Below the pieces are notes generated by a model. The model had not been told where the DNA came from. It made no database searches and saw only the letters and a list, made by a program, of their open reading frames with translations. Positions 1 to 7,398 of a stretch of 15,669 nt of DNA are shown piece by piece. Both the position numbers and the translations under genes were made by a program. Source of the stretch: CAYJAQ01 sp964368275 (lineage in GTDB: Bacteria > Bacillota_I > Bacilli_A > ML615J-28 > CAG-313); assembly GCA_964368275.1 (NCBI GenBank), contig CAYJAQ010000036.1, positions 1-15,669 on the forward strand. The letters are read 5' to 3'. Numbering within the stretch: the stretch's first letter is position 1; the number at the start of each line of letters is the position of its first letter.

Positions 1-8
1 ATAATTAC

Positions 9-37
9 TTGATTTTTTATCAAAAATATGGTATATT
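9..37 (+). promoter_or_regulatory. Predicted promoter of fakA
   Basis: TTGATT at 9-14 is followed, after a 17-base spacer, by TATATT at 32-37. TG at 29-30 gives an extended -10 (TGn). Transcription would start near 44. A second perfect TATAAT at 51-56 lacks a good -35 and could be a secondary start. The -35 lies in a short inverted repeat, TTGAT/ATCAA, at 9-23. Confidence 0.5.
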
Positions 38-84
38 ATATTAGCAATTTTATAATATATCAAAAAACCCTAGGAGGAAAAAAT

Positions 85-1764
85 ATGGAAATTATGAAGG
101 TCGATGGCGCTCTTTACAAAAAGCTCGTTACTAACGGGGCAGCGTCACTTCGTGCAAACTATAAATATGTTGATGCACTAAATGTATTCCCGGTTCCTGA
201 CGGTGATACAGGTACTAATATGCGAATGACAATTGAAGCAGGTGTTGCTGAAGTCAAGAATGTTGAAGAAAATTCAATCTACGAAATGTCAAAGAGACTT
301 TCACGCGGTATGCTAATGGGAGCACGTGGAAATTCGGGTGTCATCCTATCACAACTTTTTAGAGGTATTTACAAAGGTTTAGAAGAATATTCAGAAGTTA
401 ATGCTGTTGAACTTGGTCGGGCATTTAGATCAGGAGTAGAACAAGCATATAAAGCGGTTATGAAACCGACTGAAGGAACTATCTTAACGGTTGCTCGTGA
501 GTCAAGTGATTATGCGTTTAAAAAAGCAACGCGTAAAACTTCGATTAAAGAATTTTTCAATTACTTAATTACCGAAGCCAAAGCTTCACTTCAAAGAACA
601 CCGGATTTGTTACCAGTATTAAAAGAAGCCGGCGTTATAGATAGTGGTGGAGCTGGTTATATATATATCCTTGAAGGTATGTCGTTAGCCCTTGATGGTA
701 AAATGATTGAAACTGAAGAGGATGCAAGTGGTGTTACTTTAGGTAATGTAACTTCTAATCATACATTTAATGCTCATAGTGAATTAACATATGGTTACTG
801 TACAGAGTTTATTTTACAATTACAACATGCTAAAGTAAACATTGCCACATTTGATGTAAAAGTTATTATTGAATACTTAGAAACAATTGGTGATTCAATT
901 GTTTGCTTCGTAGATGAAGATATTGTAAAAGTTCATGTTCATACTAAAAAACCTGGTGATGTTTTGGCACACTGTCAACAGTGGGGTGAATATATCACTA
1001 TTAAAGTAGAAAATATGTCTATTCAACATAATGAAACCGAAGAAGTCGCTGCTATTTGCAACTGTCCAGAATGTGTGGAAGTTCGCCGATTACAAGCTCG
1101 TAAAGAGTTTGCTGTAGTTGCGGTAGCCTCGGGTGATGGCTTAGTTGAAATGTTTAAATCAATGGGTGTTGATTATATCGTATCTGGTGGTCAAAGCATG
1201 AATCCATCTGCTGAAGACTTCGTTAAAGGTTTCGATATGATTAATGCGGCGAACATTATTGTTTTCCCTAACAATAGTAATATTATCTTAACCGCTCAAC
1301 AAGCAGCTAAGTACTATGATAAAGCTAAGATTCTTGTTGCTAACTCGAAATCACTTGCTCAAGGTTATTCAGCTTTAACAATGCTTGATGTATCTAGTGG
1401 TGATGCTGATCAAATCATGGCTGATATTGATAAAACAATTAAAAATGTAACAACAGGACTAATCACGTACTCAATTCGTGATGCTGATTTAGATGGTGTC
1501 AAGATTCATAAAGGGGATTATATCGCTATTTGCAATGGTAAGATTATTGCAAGCGAAGTTGAAAAAGAAACAGCACTGAAAGCAATGCTTGAAAAAATAG
1601 ACTTATCGGATAAAGAGATTATTACCATAATCTATGGTGATGATGTTGATGAAGAACACGCTGAAGAGATGAGTGAATATATTGAAGGTAACTTCCACGA
1701 TATCGAAGTCGATGTTATTGAAGGCAAGCAAGAAGTTTACAGCTACATACTAGCGATTGAATAG
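85..1764 (+). CDS. fakA: Fatty acid kinase ATP-binding subunit FakA (YloV/DAK family)
   Basis: FakA phosphorylates exogenous fatty acids held by a FakB (DegV) protein, yielding acyl-phosphate for phospholipid synthesis. The 559-residue product has the expected three parts. An N-terminal DhaL/DAK2 kinase domain carries PVPDGDTGTNM with the Mg/ATP aspartates D39 and D41, and GARGNSGVILSQ at 79-90. A middle domain contains C239 (in YGYCTEF) plus H284 and H286 (HVH), which match the zinc ligands I recall for the staphylococcal protein. A C-terminal domain begins near residue 340. The ATG at 85 is chosen because AGGAGG lies at 72-77 with 7 bases spacing; the frame stays open to 28 but that region is promoter. 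An extra CxCxxC (C325, C327, C330) lies in the linker. No fakB is present here. In Bacillus this gene also precedes recG. A terminator follows. Confidence 0.93.
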   Translation: MEIMKVDGALYKKLVTNGAASLRANYKYVDALNVFPVPDGDTGTNMRMTIEAGVAEVKNVEENSIYEMSKRLSRGMLMGARGNSGVILSQLFRGIYKGLEEYSEVNAVELGRAFRSGVEQAYKAVMKPTEGTILTVARESSDYAFKKATRKTSIKEFFNYLITEAKASLQRTPDLLPVLKEAGVIDSGGAGYIYILEGMSLALDGKMIETEEDASGVTLGNVTSNHTFNAHSELTYGYCTEFILQLQHAKVNIATFDVKVIIEYLETIGDSIVCFVDEDIVKVHVHTKKPGDVLAHCQQWGEYITIKVENMSIQHNETEEVAAICNCPECVEVRRLQARKEFAVVAVASGDGLVEMFKSMGVDYIVSGGQSMNPSAEDFVKGFDMINAANIIVFPNNSNIILTAQQAAKYYDKAKILVANSKSLAQGYSALTMLDVSSGDADQIMADIDKTIKNVTTGLITYSIRDADLDGVKIHKGDYIAICNGKIIASEVEKETALKAMLEKIDLSDKEIITIIYGDDVDEEHAEEMSEYIEGNFHDIEVDVIEGKQEVYSYILAIE

Positions 1765-1771
1765 AAACTAA

Positions 1772-1806
1772 AAGCGGAAACTTTTTCGGAAGTTTCCTCG
1801 CTTTTT
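1772..1806 (+). terminator. Rho-independent terminator after fakA
   Basis: AGCG plus GAAACTT (1773-1783) pairs with AAGTTTCC and CGCT (1790-1802), with a 2-base bulge on the right arm, followed by a T run at 1802-1806. The recG ribosome site begins only about 11 bases downstream, so it may act as an internal attenuator. Confidence 0.8.
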
Positions 1807-1830
1807 AAATGGAGGCAAGGAGGTACCCTG

Positions 1831-3870
1831 ATGATTAATAATCAATTACTTGAAAACGAAGAGTATATCATGGCTCGTCATAAAGTATCCCTAAAAAAAC
1901 AGGGTATTAATACGGTTTATGACTTGCTGACTGAATATCCTGTTCGTTATGAGAACTATACGGTTGCTTCCATTAAGGATGCTAAAATAGATGAGAATAT
2001 TGTATTAGAAGGTAGTATTGTCAGTAAAGTTACTATTAGTTACTTAAAAACAAAACTATCAACGGTTACCTTTTTGATGGAAGTTGAAAAACAAGTTTTT
2101 AAGGCTACTATCTTTAATCGTGTATTCCTAAAAAATAAACTTAATTATGGAACGGTGATTCGCGTAAACGGGCACTTCTACAAAAATTTTAATAATTTTA
2201 CAGTTGCTGATTTGATTATTTGTGATGAAATAAATCGTGATATTATACCAATTTATCGTACCAAAGATATTTCTGAAACAAAATACTTAGAAATAATTGA
2301 AAAGACATATCGTCGTTACGGCAAGATGCTTGTCGAAAATTTACCTAATGAATACTTAAAGCGTCATGATTTAATGGGCATTAGAGATTGTGTTGCTGTT
2401 ATGCATTATCCGAATAGCATGGAAGATGTAACCAAAGCACAGAAACGTTTGAAATATGAAGAACTCTTAAAGTATCAACTTTCTATGAAATATTTACATT
2501 ATATGCGTGAACAAAATGCCAACACTCCAATAATTGAATATGACCAGTCAAAATTAGACAGATTACGCAATAATTTAAATTATACTTTAACTAAGGATCA
2601 AGAAAAGGCTATTCAAGAAATCTTAAAAGATTTAAAAGCACCATATGCAATGAATCGTTTATTACAAGGTGAAGTGGGTAGTGGTAAAACAATTGTTGCT
2701 ATTATGGCAATACTCGCCGTTACTTCTGCTAATTATCAGGCGGCCTTAATGTGTCCAACCGAAATTCTATCACAGCAGCATTTTACAACCCTAAAAGAAC
2801 AACTTAGCATCTATCCAGAATTAAACATTGCTTTATTAACGGGGTCAACTTCTGCTAAGGTGCGTAAGGAGATTTTGGAAGGATTAAAGAGCGGGGTTAT
2901 CAATATAATTATTGGTACGCACGCTTTATTCCAAGCTGATGTTGAATATAATAATTTAGCTATTGTTATTGCTGATGAAGAACATCGCTTTGGTGTTCGT
3001 CAAAGAGTTCTTATTCGCAATAAAGGCTCGGATGTTAACTACCTTAAAATGAGTGCGACACCAATTCCGCGAACACTCTCAATTTCGGCTTATGGTGATA
3101 TGGATATTTCAATAATTAAAGAGATGCCAATTAATCGTAAAAAGGTTATTACTAAGTATGTTGACCAAAAAGATAAGCGTTCAGTTATTGAACACATGAA
3201 AAAAGAACTGGCAGTTGGCCATCAAATATACATAGTTACCCCTTTAATCAATGAGTCTGAAGCTCTTGACACAGCGAATGCGACCCAAATTTATGATAAC
3301 ATGATGCACTATTTTGAAGGCATTGCCCGTGTTGGACTAATTCATGGCAAATTGAAACCAACGGAGAAAGAAGACATTATGGCGCGCTTTCTAGCAAAAG
3401 AGATTGACATTTTAGTAGCTACTTCCGTTATTGAGGTAGGCGTTAATGTTGTCAATGCCACGACAATTGTTATTTTAGGAGCAGAACGTTTTGGGGTTGC
3501 TACCCTTCATCAATTAAGAGGACGTGTAATGCGAAGTGATTCAGTACCTTATTGTTTCTTACTATCTGAGAAAAAGACCGATAGCAGTGAAAAACGGTTA
3601 GCGATATTGGAGAATACCACTGATGGTTTTGCCCTTGCTGAATATGATTTAATTAATAGAGGTCCTGGTGAATTCTTTGGTGAAAAACAATCAGGTTCAA
3701 TGAACTTCAAATATGCTGATTTAAAGACGGATAGTGCTATTTTAGAAGAGGCAAATGCGGATTCAGATGCTATTATAAATGATGTTGCTTTTTTCAGTGA
3801 TGAAAAATATCAATATCTCTATGAAGTCGCCCGTAAGAATTATGAAGCAAAAATGAATCAAATAGATTAA
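1831..3870 (+). CDS. recG: ATP-dependent DNA helicase RecG
   Basis: RecG is a superfamily 2 double-strand DNA translocase that regresses stalled forks and unwinds branched DNA and R-loops. The 679-residue product is full length. The N-terminal wedge/OB region (about 1-170) starts with the typical LLxxYPxRYENY element. Walker A is GEVGSGKT (280-287), Walker B is DEEH (382-385, usually DEQH), motif III is MSATPIPRT (407-415), followed by SVIEVGVNV, motif VI QLRGRVMRS (561-569, usually QLRGRVGRG) and the RecG-specific GPGEFFG (from 611). An AAGGAGGT Shine-Dalgarno at 1817-1824 fixes the ATG at 1831. No promoter is evident in the 66-base gap from fakA, which holds a terminator, so expression probably depends on read-through or an upstream start. 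The next gene begins 26 bases later and is likely co-transcribed. Confidence 0.95.
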   Translation: MINNQLLENEEYIMARHKVSLKKQGINTVYDLLTEYPVRYENYTVASIKDAKIDENIVLEGSIVSKVTISYLKTKLSTVTFLMEVEKQVFKATIFNRVFLKNKLNYGTVIRVNGHFYKNFNNFTVADLIICDEINRDIIPIYRTKDISETKYLEIIEKTYRRYGKMLVENLPNEYLKRHDLMGIRDCVAVMHYPNSMEDVTKAQKRLKYEELLKYQLSMKYLHYMREQNANTPIIEYDQSKLDRLRNNLNYTLTKDQEKAIQEILKDLKAPYAMNRLLQGEVGSGKTIVAIMAILAVTSANYQAALMCPTEILSQQHFTTLKEQLSIYPELNIALLTGSTSAKVRKEILEGLKSGVINIIIGTHALFQADVEYNNLAIVIADEEHRFGVRQRVLIRNKGSDVNYLKMSATPIPRTLSISAYGDMDISIIKEMPINRKKVITKYVDQKDKRSVIEHMKKELAVGHQIYIVTPLINESEALDTANATQIYDNMMHYFEGIARVGLIHGKLKPTEKEDIMARFLAKEIDILVATSVIEVGVNVVNATTIVILGAERFGVATLHQLRGRVMRSDSVPYCFLLSEKKTDSSEKRLAILENTTDGFALAEYDLINRGPGEFFGEKQSGSMNFKYADLKTDSAILEEANADSDAIINDVAFFSDEKYQYLYEVARKNYEAKMNQID

Positions 3871-3896
3871 AATAGAAATTGAAAAGGAAGATGATT

Positions 3897-4643
3897 ATGG
3901 AAATAAGAACAGGTGGGTTTGTAGTACGCCTTGCTCAAAATGAAAGTGAACTTCGAGCTAGCCAAGTATTGCGTTATCAAGAAATGATTCTTGACTATTG
4001 TCAAAAGAATGTCAACCAATTAGGCTATGATGTTGATCAATATGACGAATATGCGGAACACTTAATCGCAATTGAGGAAAGTACTAACAAAGTAGTTGGG
4101 AGTTATCGAATTATTATTAATCCTAATCGGGCGAAGAATCAAACCTTTATGACCGAAGAGGAATTTGACATTAGTAATATTCTTTCACACGGTGAAAATG
4201 TTATGGAACTTAGTCGGGCCATAATTGAGAAAGATTATCGTAATGGTGTAATTATTAAACTGTTATGGCGTTTTATCTTAAACTATGCTGAAGAACGTAA
4301 CATTCGTTATGTAATTGGGGAAGCAAGTTACTATGGGATAGACCCAAATAAGTACAAAGAATCATTATCTTACCTTTACCACAATTGCTTGTTAGATGAT
4401 TCATTTAATGTCTTAGCTAATCCAAAAGGATGTTTTAGCTTAAATATTTTACCTAAAGCTGAATTAGATAATCAAAATGAAAAACGTTTATTACCACCCC
4501 TAATTAAAGGCTATTTAGCCTTTGGTGGGAAAGTAGCAAAAGAAGGATTCATTGATTATAGTTTTGGCTCTACTGATGTTTTTGTTTGTGTTGATATGAA
4601 TGAAGTAAATCGAGCATACATCAAGCGATTATTCAGAATATAG
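3897..4643 (+). CDS. OlsB-like GNAT-fold N-acyltransferase (Acetyltransf_5 family)
   Basis: This 248-residue protein resembles L-ornithine N-alpha-acyltransferase OlsB and related GNAT-fold enzymes, which move a (3-hydroxy)acyl chain from ACP to an amino acid amine in aminolipid synthesis. Family-like blocks are VRLAQNESELRASQVLRYQ near the start, DEYAEHLIAI followed by VVGSYRII, the core ELSRAIIEKDYRNG with LLWRFI, an IRYVIGEASYYGIDP strand-turn, and LPPLIKGYLAFGGKV plus STDVFVCVDM near the C-terminus. Homology is recognised from these motifs only; substrate and donor are inference. The start at 3897 is preferred because AGGA at 3885-3888 is 8 bases away; ATG 3891 is too close and TTG 3881-region codons are weaker. 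It follows recG by 26 bases and is closed by a terminator. It occupies the recG-rnc interval where Bacillus carries plsX and acpP, which supports a lipid role. No OlsA/PlsC partner is visible. Confidence 0.72.
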   Translation: MEIRTGGFVVRLAQNESELRASQVLRYQEMILDYCQKNVNQLGYDVDQYDEYAEHLIAIEESTNKVVGSYRIIINPNRAKNQTFMTEEEFDISNILSHGENVMELSRAIIEKDYRNGVIIKLLWRFILNYAEERNIRYVIGEASYYGIDPNKYKESLSYLYHNCLLDDSFNVLANPKGCFSLNILPKAELDNQNEKRLLPPLIKGYLAFGGKVAKEGFIDYSFGSTDVFVCVDMNEVNRAYIKRLFRI

Positions 4644-4663
4644 TTCCCTTTTGGGAACTTTTT
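4642..4663 (+). terminator. Rho-independent terminator after the OlsB-like gene
   Basis: A perfect 7-bp stem, AGTTCCC (4642-4648) with GGGAACT (4653-4659), has a TTTT loop and a T run to 4663. The left arm overlaps the stop codon. Confidence 0.85.
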
Positions 4664-4672
4664 ACTTTACGG

Positions 4673-4701
4673 TTGTTATTATTTATGATTTGTGTTATAA
4701 T
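4673..4701 (+). promoter_or_regulatory. Predicted promoter of rnc
   Basis: TTGTTA at 4673-4678, a 17-base spacer and a perfect TATAAT at 4696-4701, with TG at 4693-4694 making an extended -10. It lies between the preceding terminator and rnc. Confidence 0.75.
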
Positions 4702-4731
4702 ATTTATAGATAGTAATTAAGAAAGTGATAA

Positions 4732-5424
4732 ATGACTATGAACGAGCAATTAGTAAAAGAAATTTTAGCAAAATATGGGGTAAAGAAATATGACCTAAGT
4801 TTATTAAAACTAGCTTTTACCCATTCGTCATATGCTAATGAACATAATTTAAAAAGTAATGAGCGGTTAGAATTTTTAGGCGATGCGGTATTACAATTAT
4901 TAATGACGCATTATATATATGAAAAGTTTCCCAATGTGCCAGAAGGAACACTAACAAAACTTCGGGCAACTTTTGTTTGTGAAGATGCCAACCAAGGTTA
5001 TGCTAAAGAATTAGGTATTGAGAAATTGATTCTATTAGGTCATGGCGAAGAGCAAAGTGGTGCAAGAAAGCGGCCGGCAATTCTAAATGATACCTTTGAA
5101 GCTTTTATTGGAGCAATCTATTTGGGAAGTGGTTTGGACGATGTTAAGCGAATTCTTGATGTTGTTGTTTTTCCGGATATAACTAGTGCTGAACCCAAAC
5201 CCTTTGTTGACTATAAGAGCCAACTTCAAGAGTATATTCAAGCAGAGAGTAGATCAATCTTAGTTTATCGGTTAGATGATGTTGATGGTCCTCCTCATAA
5301 AAGAGTATTTAAGATGAGTGCTGTTTTGGACGGTATTAAACTAGGCTCTGGTATTGGTGCCAGTAAAAAAGATGCTGAACAACAAGCCGCCAAAGAAGCC
5401 CTATCTAAAATGGCTAAAAATTAA
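4732..5424 (+). CDS. rnc: Ribonuclease III
   Basis: RNase III cleaves double-stranded RNA, processing rRNA precursors and some mRNAs. The 230-residue product has the N-terminal nuclease domain with the signature NERLEFLGDAV (E44, E47, D51) and the second acidic motif DTFEAFIGAIYLG, which together supply the metal-binding residues. A C-terminal dsRNA-binding domain runs from about DYKSQLQEY to KKDAEQQAAKEAL. The ribosome site is a degenerate GAAAGTGAT at 4721-4729; ATG 4732 fits it best, although ATG 4738 in the same frame is possible. It has its own promoter and ends in a bidirectional terminator, so it appears monocistronic. In Bacillus rnc is followed by smc and ftsY; here a minus-strand VanZ gene follows. 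Confidence 0.95.
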   Translation: MTMNEQLVKEILAKYGVKKYDLSLLKLAFTHSSYANEHNLKSNERLEFLGDAVLQLLMTHYIYEKFPNVPEGTLTKLRATFVCEDANQGYAKELGIEKLILLGHGEEQSGARKRPAILNDTFEAFIGAIYLGSGLDDVKRILDVVVFPDITSAEPKPFVDYKSQLQEYIQAESRSILVYRLDDVDGPPHKRVFKMSAVLDGIKLGSGIGASKKDAEQQAAKEALSKMAKN

Positions 5425-5434
5425 TTAATAAGCT

Positions 5435-5460
5435 AAAAGGAAGTTTAGAGACTTCCTTTT
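5435..5460. terminator. Bidirectional terminator between rnc and vanZ
   Basis: A perfect 10-bp stem, AAAAGGAAGT (5435-5444) with ACTTCCTTTT (5451-5460), has the loop TTAGAG and flanking A and T runs, so it can serve both converging genes. The vanZ stop codon (5445-5447) lies in the loop, so the last vanZ codons form a stem arm. Confidence 0.88.
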
Positions 5461-5864
5461 CCTTTTAATAGTGTCATATATATAACACTACCAGTTATAA
5501 ACCCGGTTAAATTAAGTAAGATGTCTTTCAGGGAAAAGACACGGCCGGGAATAAACAATTGCATTACTTCACTAGATGTTGCTAAAAATAAGCCTAAAGT
5601 CATATATATGACAGATAGCCATTTTTGTTTATTGATGATGGTACTTTTTAGCACGGATAACATAAAACCTAGTAGTAAAAATGGGCAGAAGTGACCGATA
5701 AACTTGCGAATGAACATATATATGACAATACTGCTATTATCAGTAATTAAACTTACCACAATATCACTTTGGGCAGTAGATAATTCGCTATTTATTAATG
5801 ATGAACTATATATAACAATTAGCAGTAAAATTGTTGCCATAAAACTGAAAAGTCTTTTTTTCAA
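5445..5864 (-). CDS. VanZ-family membrane protein
   Basis: A polytopic membrane protein of about 139 residues and unknown biochemical function; VanZ family members include the teicoplanin-resistance protein. Four hydrophobic segments are visible. Family motifs are present: the HFCPFLLLGF helix, SSEVMQLFIPGR, and SLKDILLNLTGFITG, with the conserved E-Q, R and D-N residues. I prefer a TTG start at 5862-5864, because GGGTGAGG (revcomp of 5870-5877) lies 5 bases upstream and the protein then begins LKKRLF just before the first helix. An ATG at 5880-5882 in frame would add six residues but has no Shine-Dalgarno; a longer open frame to 6011 runs into dapB and is rejected. It diverges from dapB. This is a family call only; antibiotic resistance should not be assumed. 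Confidence 0.82.
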   Translation of the reverse strand: MKKRLFSFMATILLLIVIYSSSLINSELSTAQSDIVVSLITDNSSIVIYMFIRKFIGHFCPFLLLGFMLSVLKSTIINKQKWLSVIYMTLGLFLATSSEVMQLFIPGRVFSLKDILLNLTGFITGSVIYMTLLKGKGSL

Positions 5865-5910
5865 GGTAACCTCACCCTTCATATTAACATATGATGTAAA
5901 GGGCGATAAA

Positions 5911-6681
5911 ATGTTAATAATAGTTAGTAGTCTAATTTTTGGTTTGGTAATTGTTGGATTAATACTTAGAGTACTTAGGATGAAAAACAATCCAGTGAGT
6001 ATTGATACCATTATTGTCTTTGGATCACTTGGTAAAATGGGCAGCTTTATAAAGAAATCTCTTGATGAAAAATATCATGTAGTTGGTGTTGACATAAGAG
6101 GTGGCACTGATTTTCAAACTTTTGATGAAGCCTTAAAACAAATATCAACGCCCAGAAAAACTTTGCTAATTGACTTTTCCCAAAAAGATGCAAGCTATAA
6201 AGTATTAATAGAAGCTTTAAATAAACATATTCGGGTAATCTCAGGGACAACAGGATTCTCGAACTCGATGCTTGATGAATTAAGAACCATTGCCAAACGT
6301 GAAAAAACTTCGTTAGTTATTTGCCCTAATTTTTCTTGTGGCATTAGTTATTTATGGGAAGCTTTAAAACTCGCTAATTGGACCTATTTTAGGCCTAAAA
6401 TGAGCGAATACCATCATTTTAGTAAGAAAGATGCACCATCAGGTACAGCGAAGCTTTTAGCAAAAGTAATGCCAATTAAGGAAGATATGATTGTTTCTCA
6501 TCGGGTTGATTGCTATATACCAACTCATCTTATTGAAATGATTGGGTTTGGTGAAAGTATTACTATTAAACATGAGATTAATACTCAAGCAGTGTATTTA
6601 CCTACCCTTGAACATTACATTAATAAACTTAATGAAAAACGTTGCTATATTGAAATAAATTTTGAGAAAAAAGGTGACTAA
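5911..6681 (+). CDS. dapB: 4-hydroxy-tetrahydrodipicolinate reductase (DapB), possible N-terminal membrane anchor
   Basis: DapB reduces 4-hydroxy-tetrahydrodipicolinate with NAD(P)H in the lysine/diaminopimelate pathway. Visible motifs are a Rossmann GSLGKMG (from residue 38), LLIDFS, SGTTGF, CPNFSCG and the active-site block EYHHFSKKDAPSGTA, where H168, H169 and K172 correspond to E. coli H159, H160 and K163. The C-terminal part is diverged. The start is uncertain. ATG 5911 has AAAGGG 7 bases upstream and gives 256 residues with an N-terminal hydrophobic stretch of about 21 residues followed by R, R, K. ATG 5980 gives 233 residues with a weak ribosome site, and GTG 5995 would give the usual family N-terminus. 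A weak TATGAT at 5890-5895 is the only -10 seen, and it would favour the later starts. No dapA, lysA or other lysine gene is nearby. Confidence 0.85.
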   Translation: MLIIVSSLIFGLVIVGLILRVLRMKNNPVSIDTIIVFGSLGKMGSFIKKSLDEKYHVVGVDIRGGTDFQTFDEALKQISTPRKTLLIDFSQKDASYKVLIEALNKHIRVISGTTGFSNSMLDELRTIAKREKTSLVICPNFSCGISYLWEALKLANWTYFRPKMSEYHHFSKKDAPSGTAKLLAKVMPIKEDMIVSHRVDCYIPTHLIEMIGFGESITIKHEINTQAVYLPTLEHYINKLNEKRCYIEINFEKKGD

Positions 6682-6698
6682 ATAAATTTATTTAAAAC

Positions 6699-6728
6699 TT
6701 GCTTATCTTTGTCTAAATATGTTATAAT
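6699..6728 (+). promoter_or_regulatory. Predicted promoter of dnaD-nth
   Basis: TTGCTT at 6699-6704, an 18-base spacer and TATAAT at 6723-6728, with TG at 6720-6721 (extended -10). It lies in the dapB-dnaD gap. Confidence 0.72.
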
Positions 6729-6753
6729 TTAGATACTATTTAAGGAGTAAGTT

Positions 6754-7398
6754 ATGAATGATTATGGTAAATTAATTGAATCACATATGATATCATTTAA
6801 AGAAGTATTACTAATGAACTACAAGAAAATTGGGTTAGACGAAACTGATACCATTATTATCACTTTACTTCATGAACAAAAGAAGTGCCGTAATGATTTC
6901 TTATCAATTCGTGAATTAAAGAAACTAATGACTTTAGCTGAAGACTTATTATCAGAACGCTTAGTTAACTTAATAAATAGAGGCTATATTGAATTAACAA
7001 TTGAGCAGATTGAAGATACTGACCAAATGCGCGAAAAGTTCTCATTGGGCCCTACAATTGATAAGTTAGGGGCAATTCTCGAGAAATCGCGAGATAAGCA
7101 TATTGATAAAGACAAAGAAGAAGTTACCCAAAAACTGATAACATATATTGAAAAGACTTTAGGTAAGAATCTATCGGCGGCAGATTGTGATTTAGTAAAC
7201 TACTGGTTGGACGAGGATTATAGTATTAATGAAATACAAGCAGCTATTTTAGAGAGTATAAAAGCAAAGAAGACGCACTTAAAATATGCTGATGCGATTT
7301 TAGCATCGCGTAAAGCTGCCCAAAACCGGGAGAAAGTCGAAGTAGACCCCAAGATAAAGAGTCTCTTAGATCAAGTAAATGTCAGACGCAATTACTAA
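6754..7398 (+). CDS. dnaD: DnaD-domain replication initiation protein
   Basis: DnaD acts in Bacillota replication initiation and PriA-dependent restart, remodelling DNA and helping to load helicase. The 214-residue product has an N-terminal winged-helix-like region (about 1-95), a charged linker around 108-122 and a C-terminal DnaB/DnaD helical domain (about 123-195). The C-terminal YxxxIxxxW element reads YADAILASR, so the usual tryptophan is replaced by arginine. AAGGAG at 6742-6747, six bases before the ATG, sets the start. The 3' end overlaps nth by 20 bases, the same dnaD-nth pairing known from Bacillus, which suggests translational coupling. Identification rests on domain layout, the C-terminal motif and the nth neighbour. 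Confidence 0.85.
   Translation: MNDYGKLIESHMISFKEVLLMNYKKIGLDETDTIIITLLHEQKKCRNDFLSIRELKKLMTLAEDLLSERLVNLINRGYIELTIEQIEDTDQMREKFSLGPTIDKLGAILEKSRDKHIDKDKEEVTQKLITYIEKTLGKNLSAADCDLVNYWLDEDYSINEIQAAILESIKAKKTHLKYADAILASRKAAQNREKVEVDPKIKSLLDQVNVRRNY

Noticed and set aside
28..84. N-terminal extension of fakA by 19 residues
   Set aside because: It covers the promoter and ribosome site; AGGAGG at 72-77 points to ATG 85, and the extension is not like family N-termini.
5445..5864. Glycopeptide resistance determinant
   Set aside because: VanZ-family proteins are widespread; no vanA/B/H/X/R/S neighbours are present.
5704..5910. Longer dapB frame on the plus strand
   Set aside because: It is antisense to well-supported vanZ codons and has no ribosome site.
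5883..6011. Longer vanZ frame on the minus strand
   Set aside because: It runs into the dapB coding region and has no family similarity before the first helix.
6047..6250. Minus-strand open frame of 67 codons
   Set aside because: It lies wholly antisense to conserved dapB motifs; no ribosome site.
6679..6694. 16-bp perfect palindrome TAAATAAATTTATTTA as an operator
   Set aside because: AT-only, overlaps the dapB stop, and such palindromes are common by chance in AT-rich gaps; no second copy was noticed.
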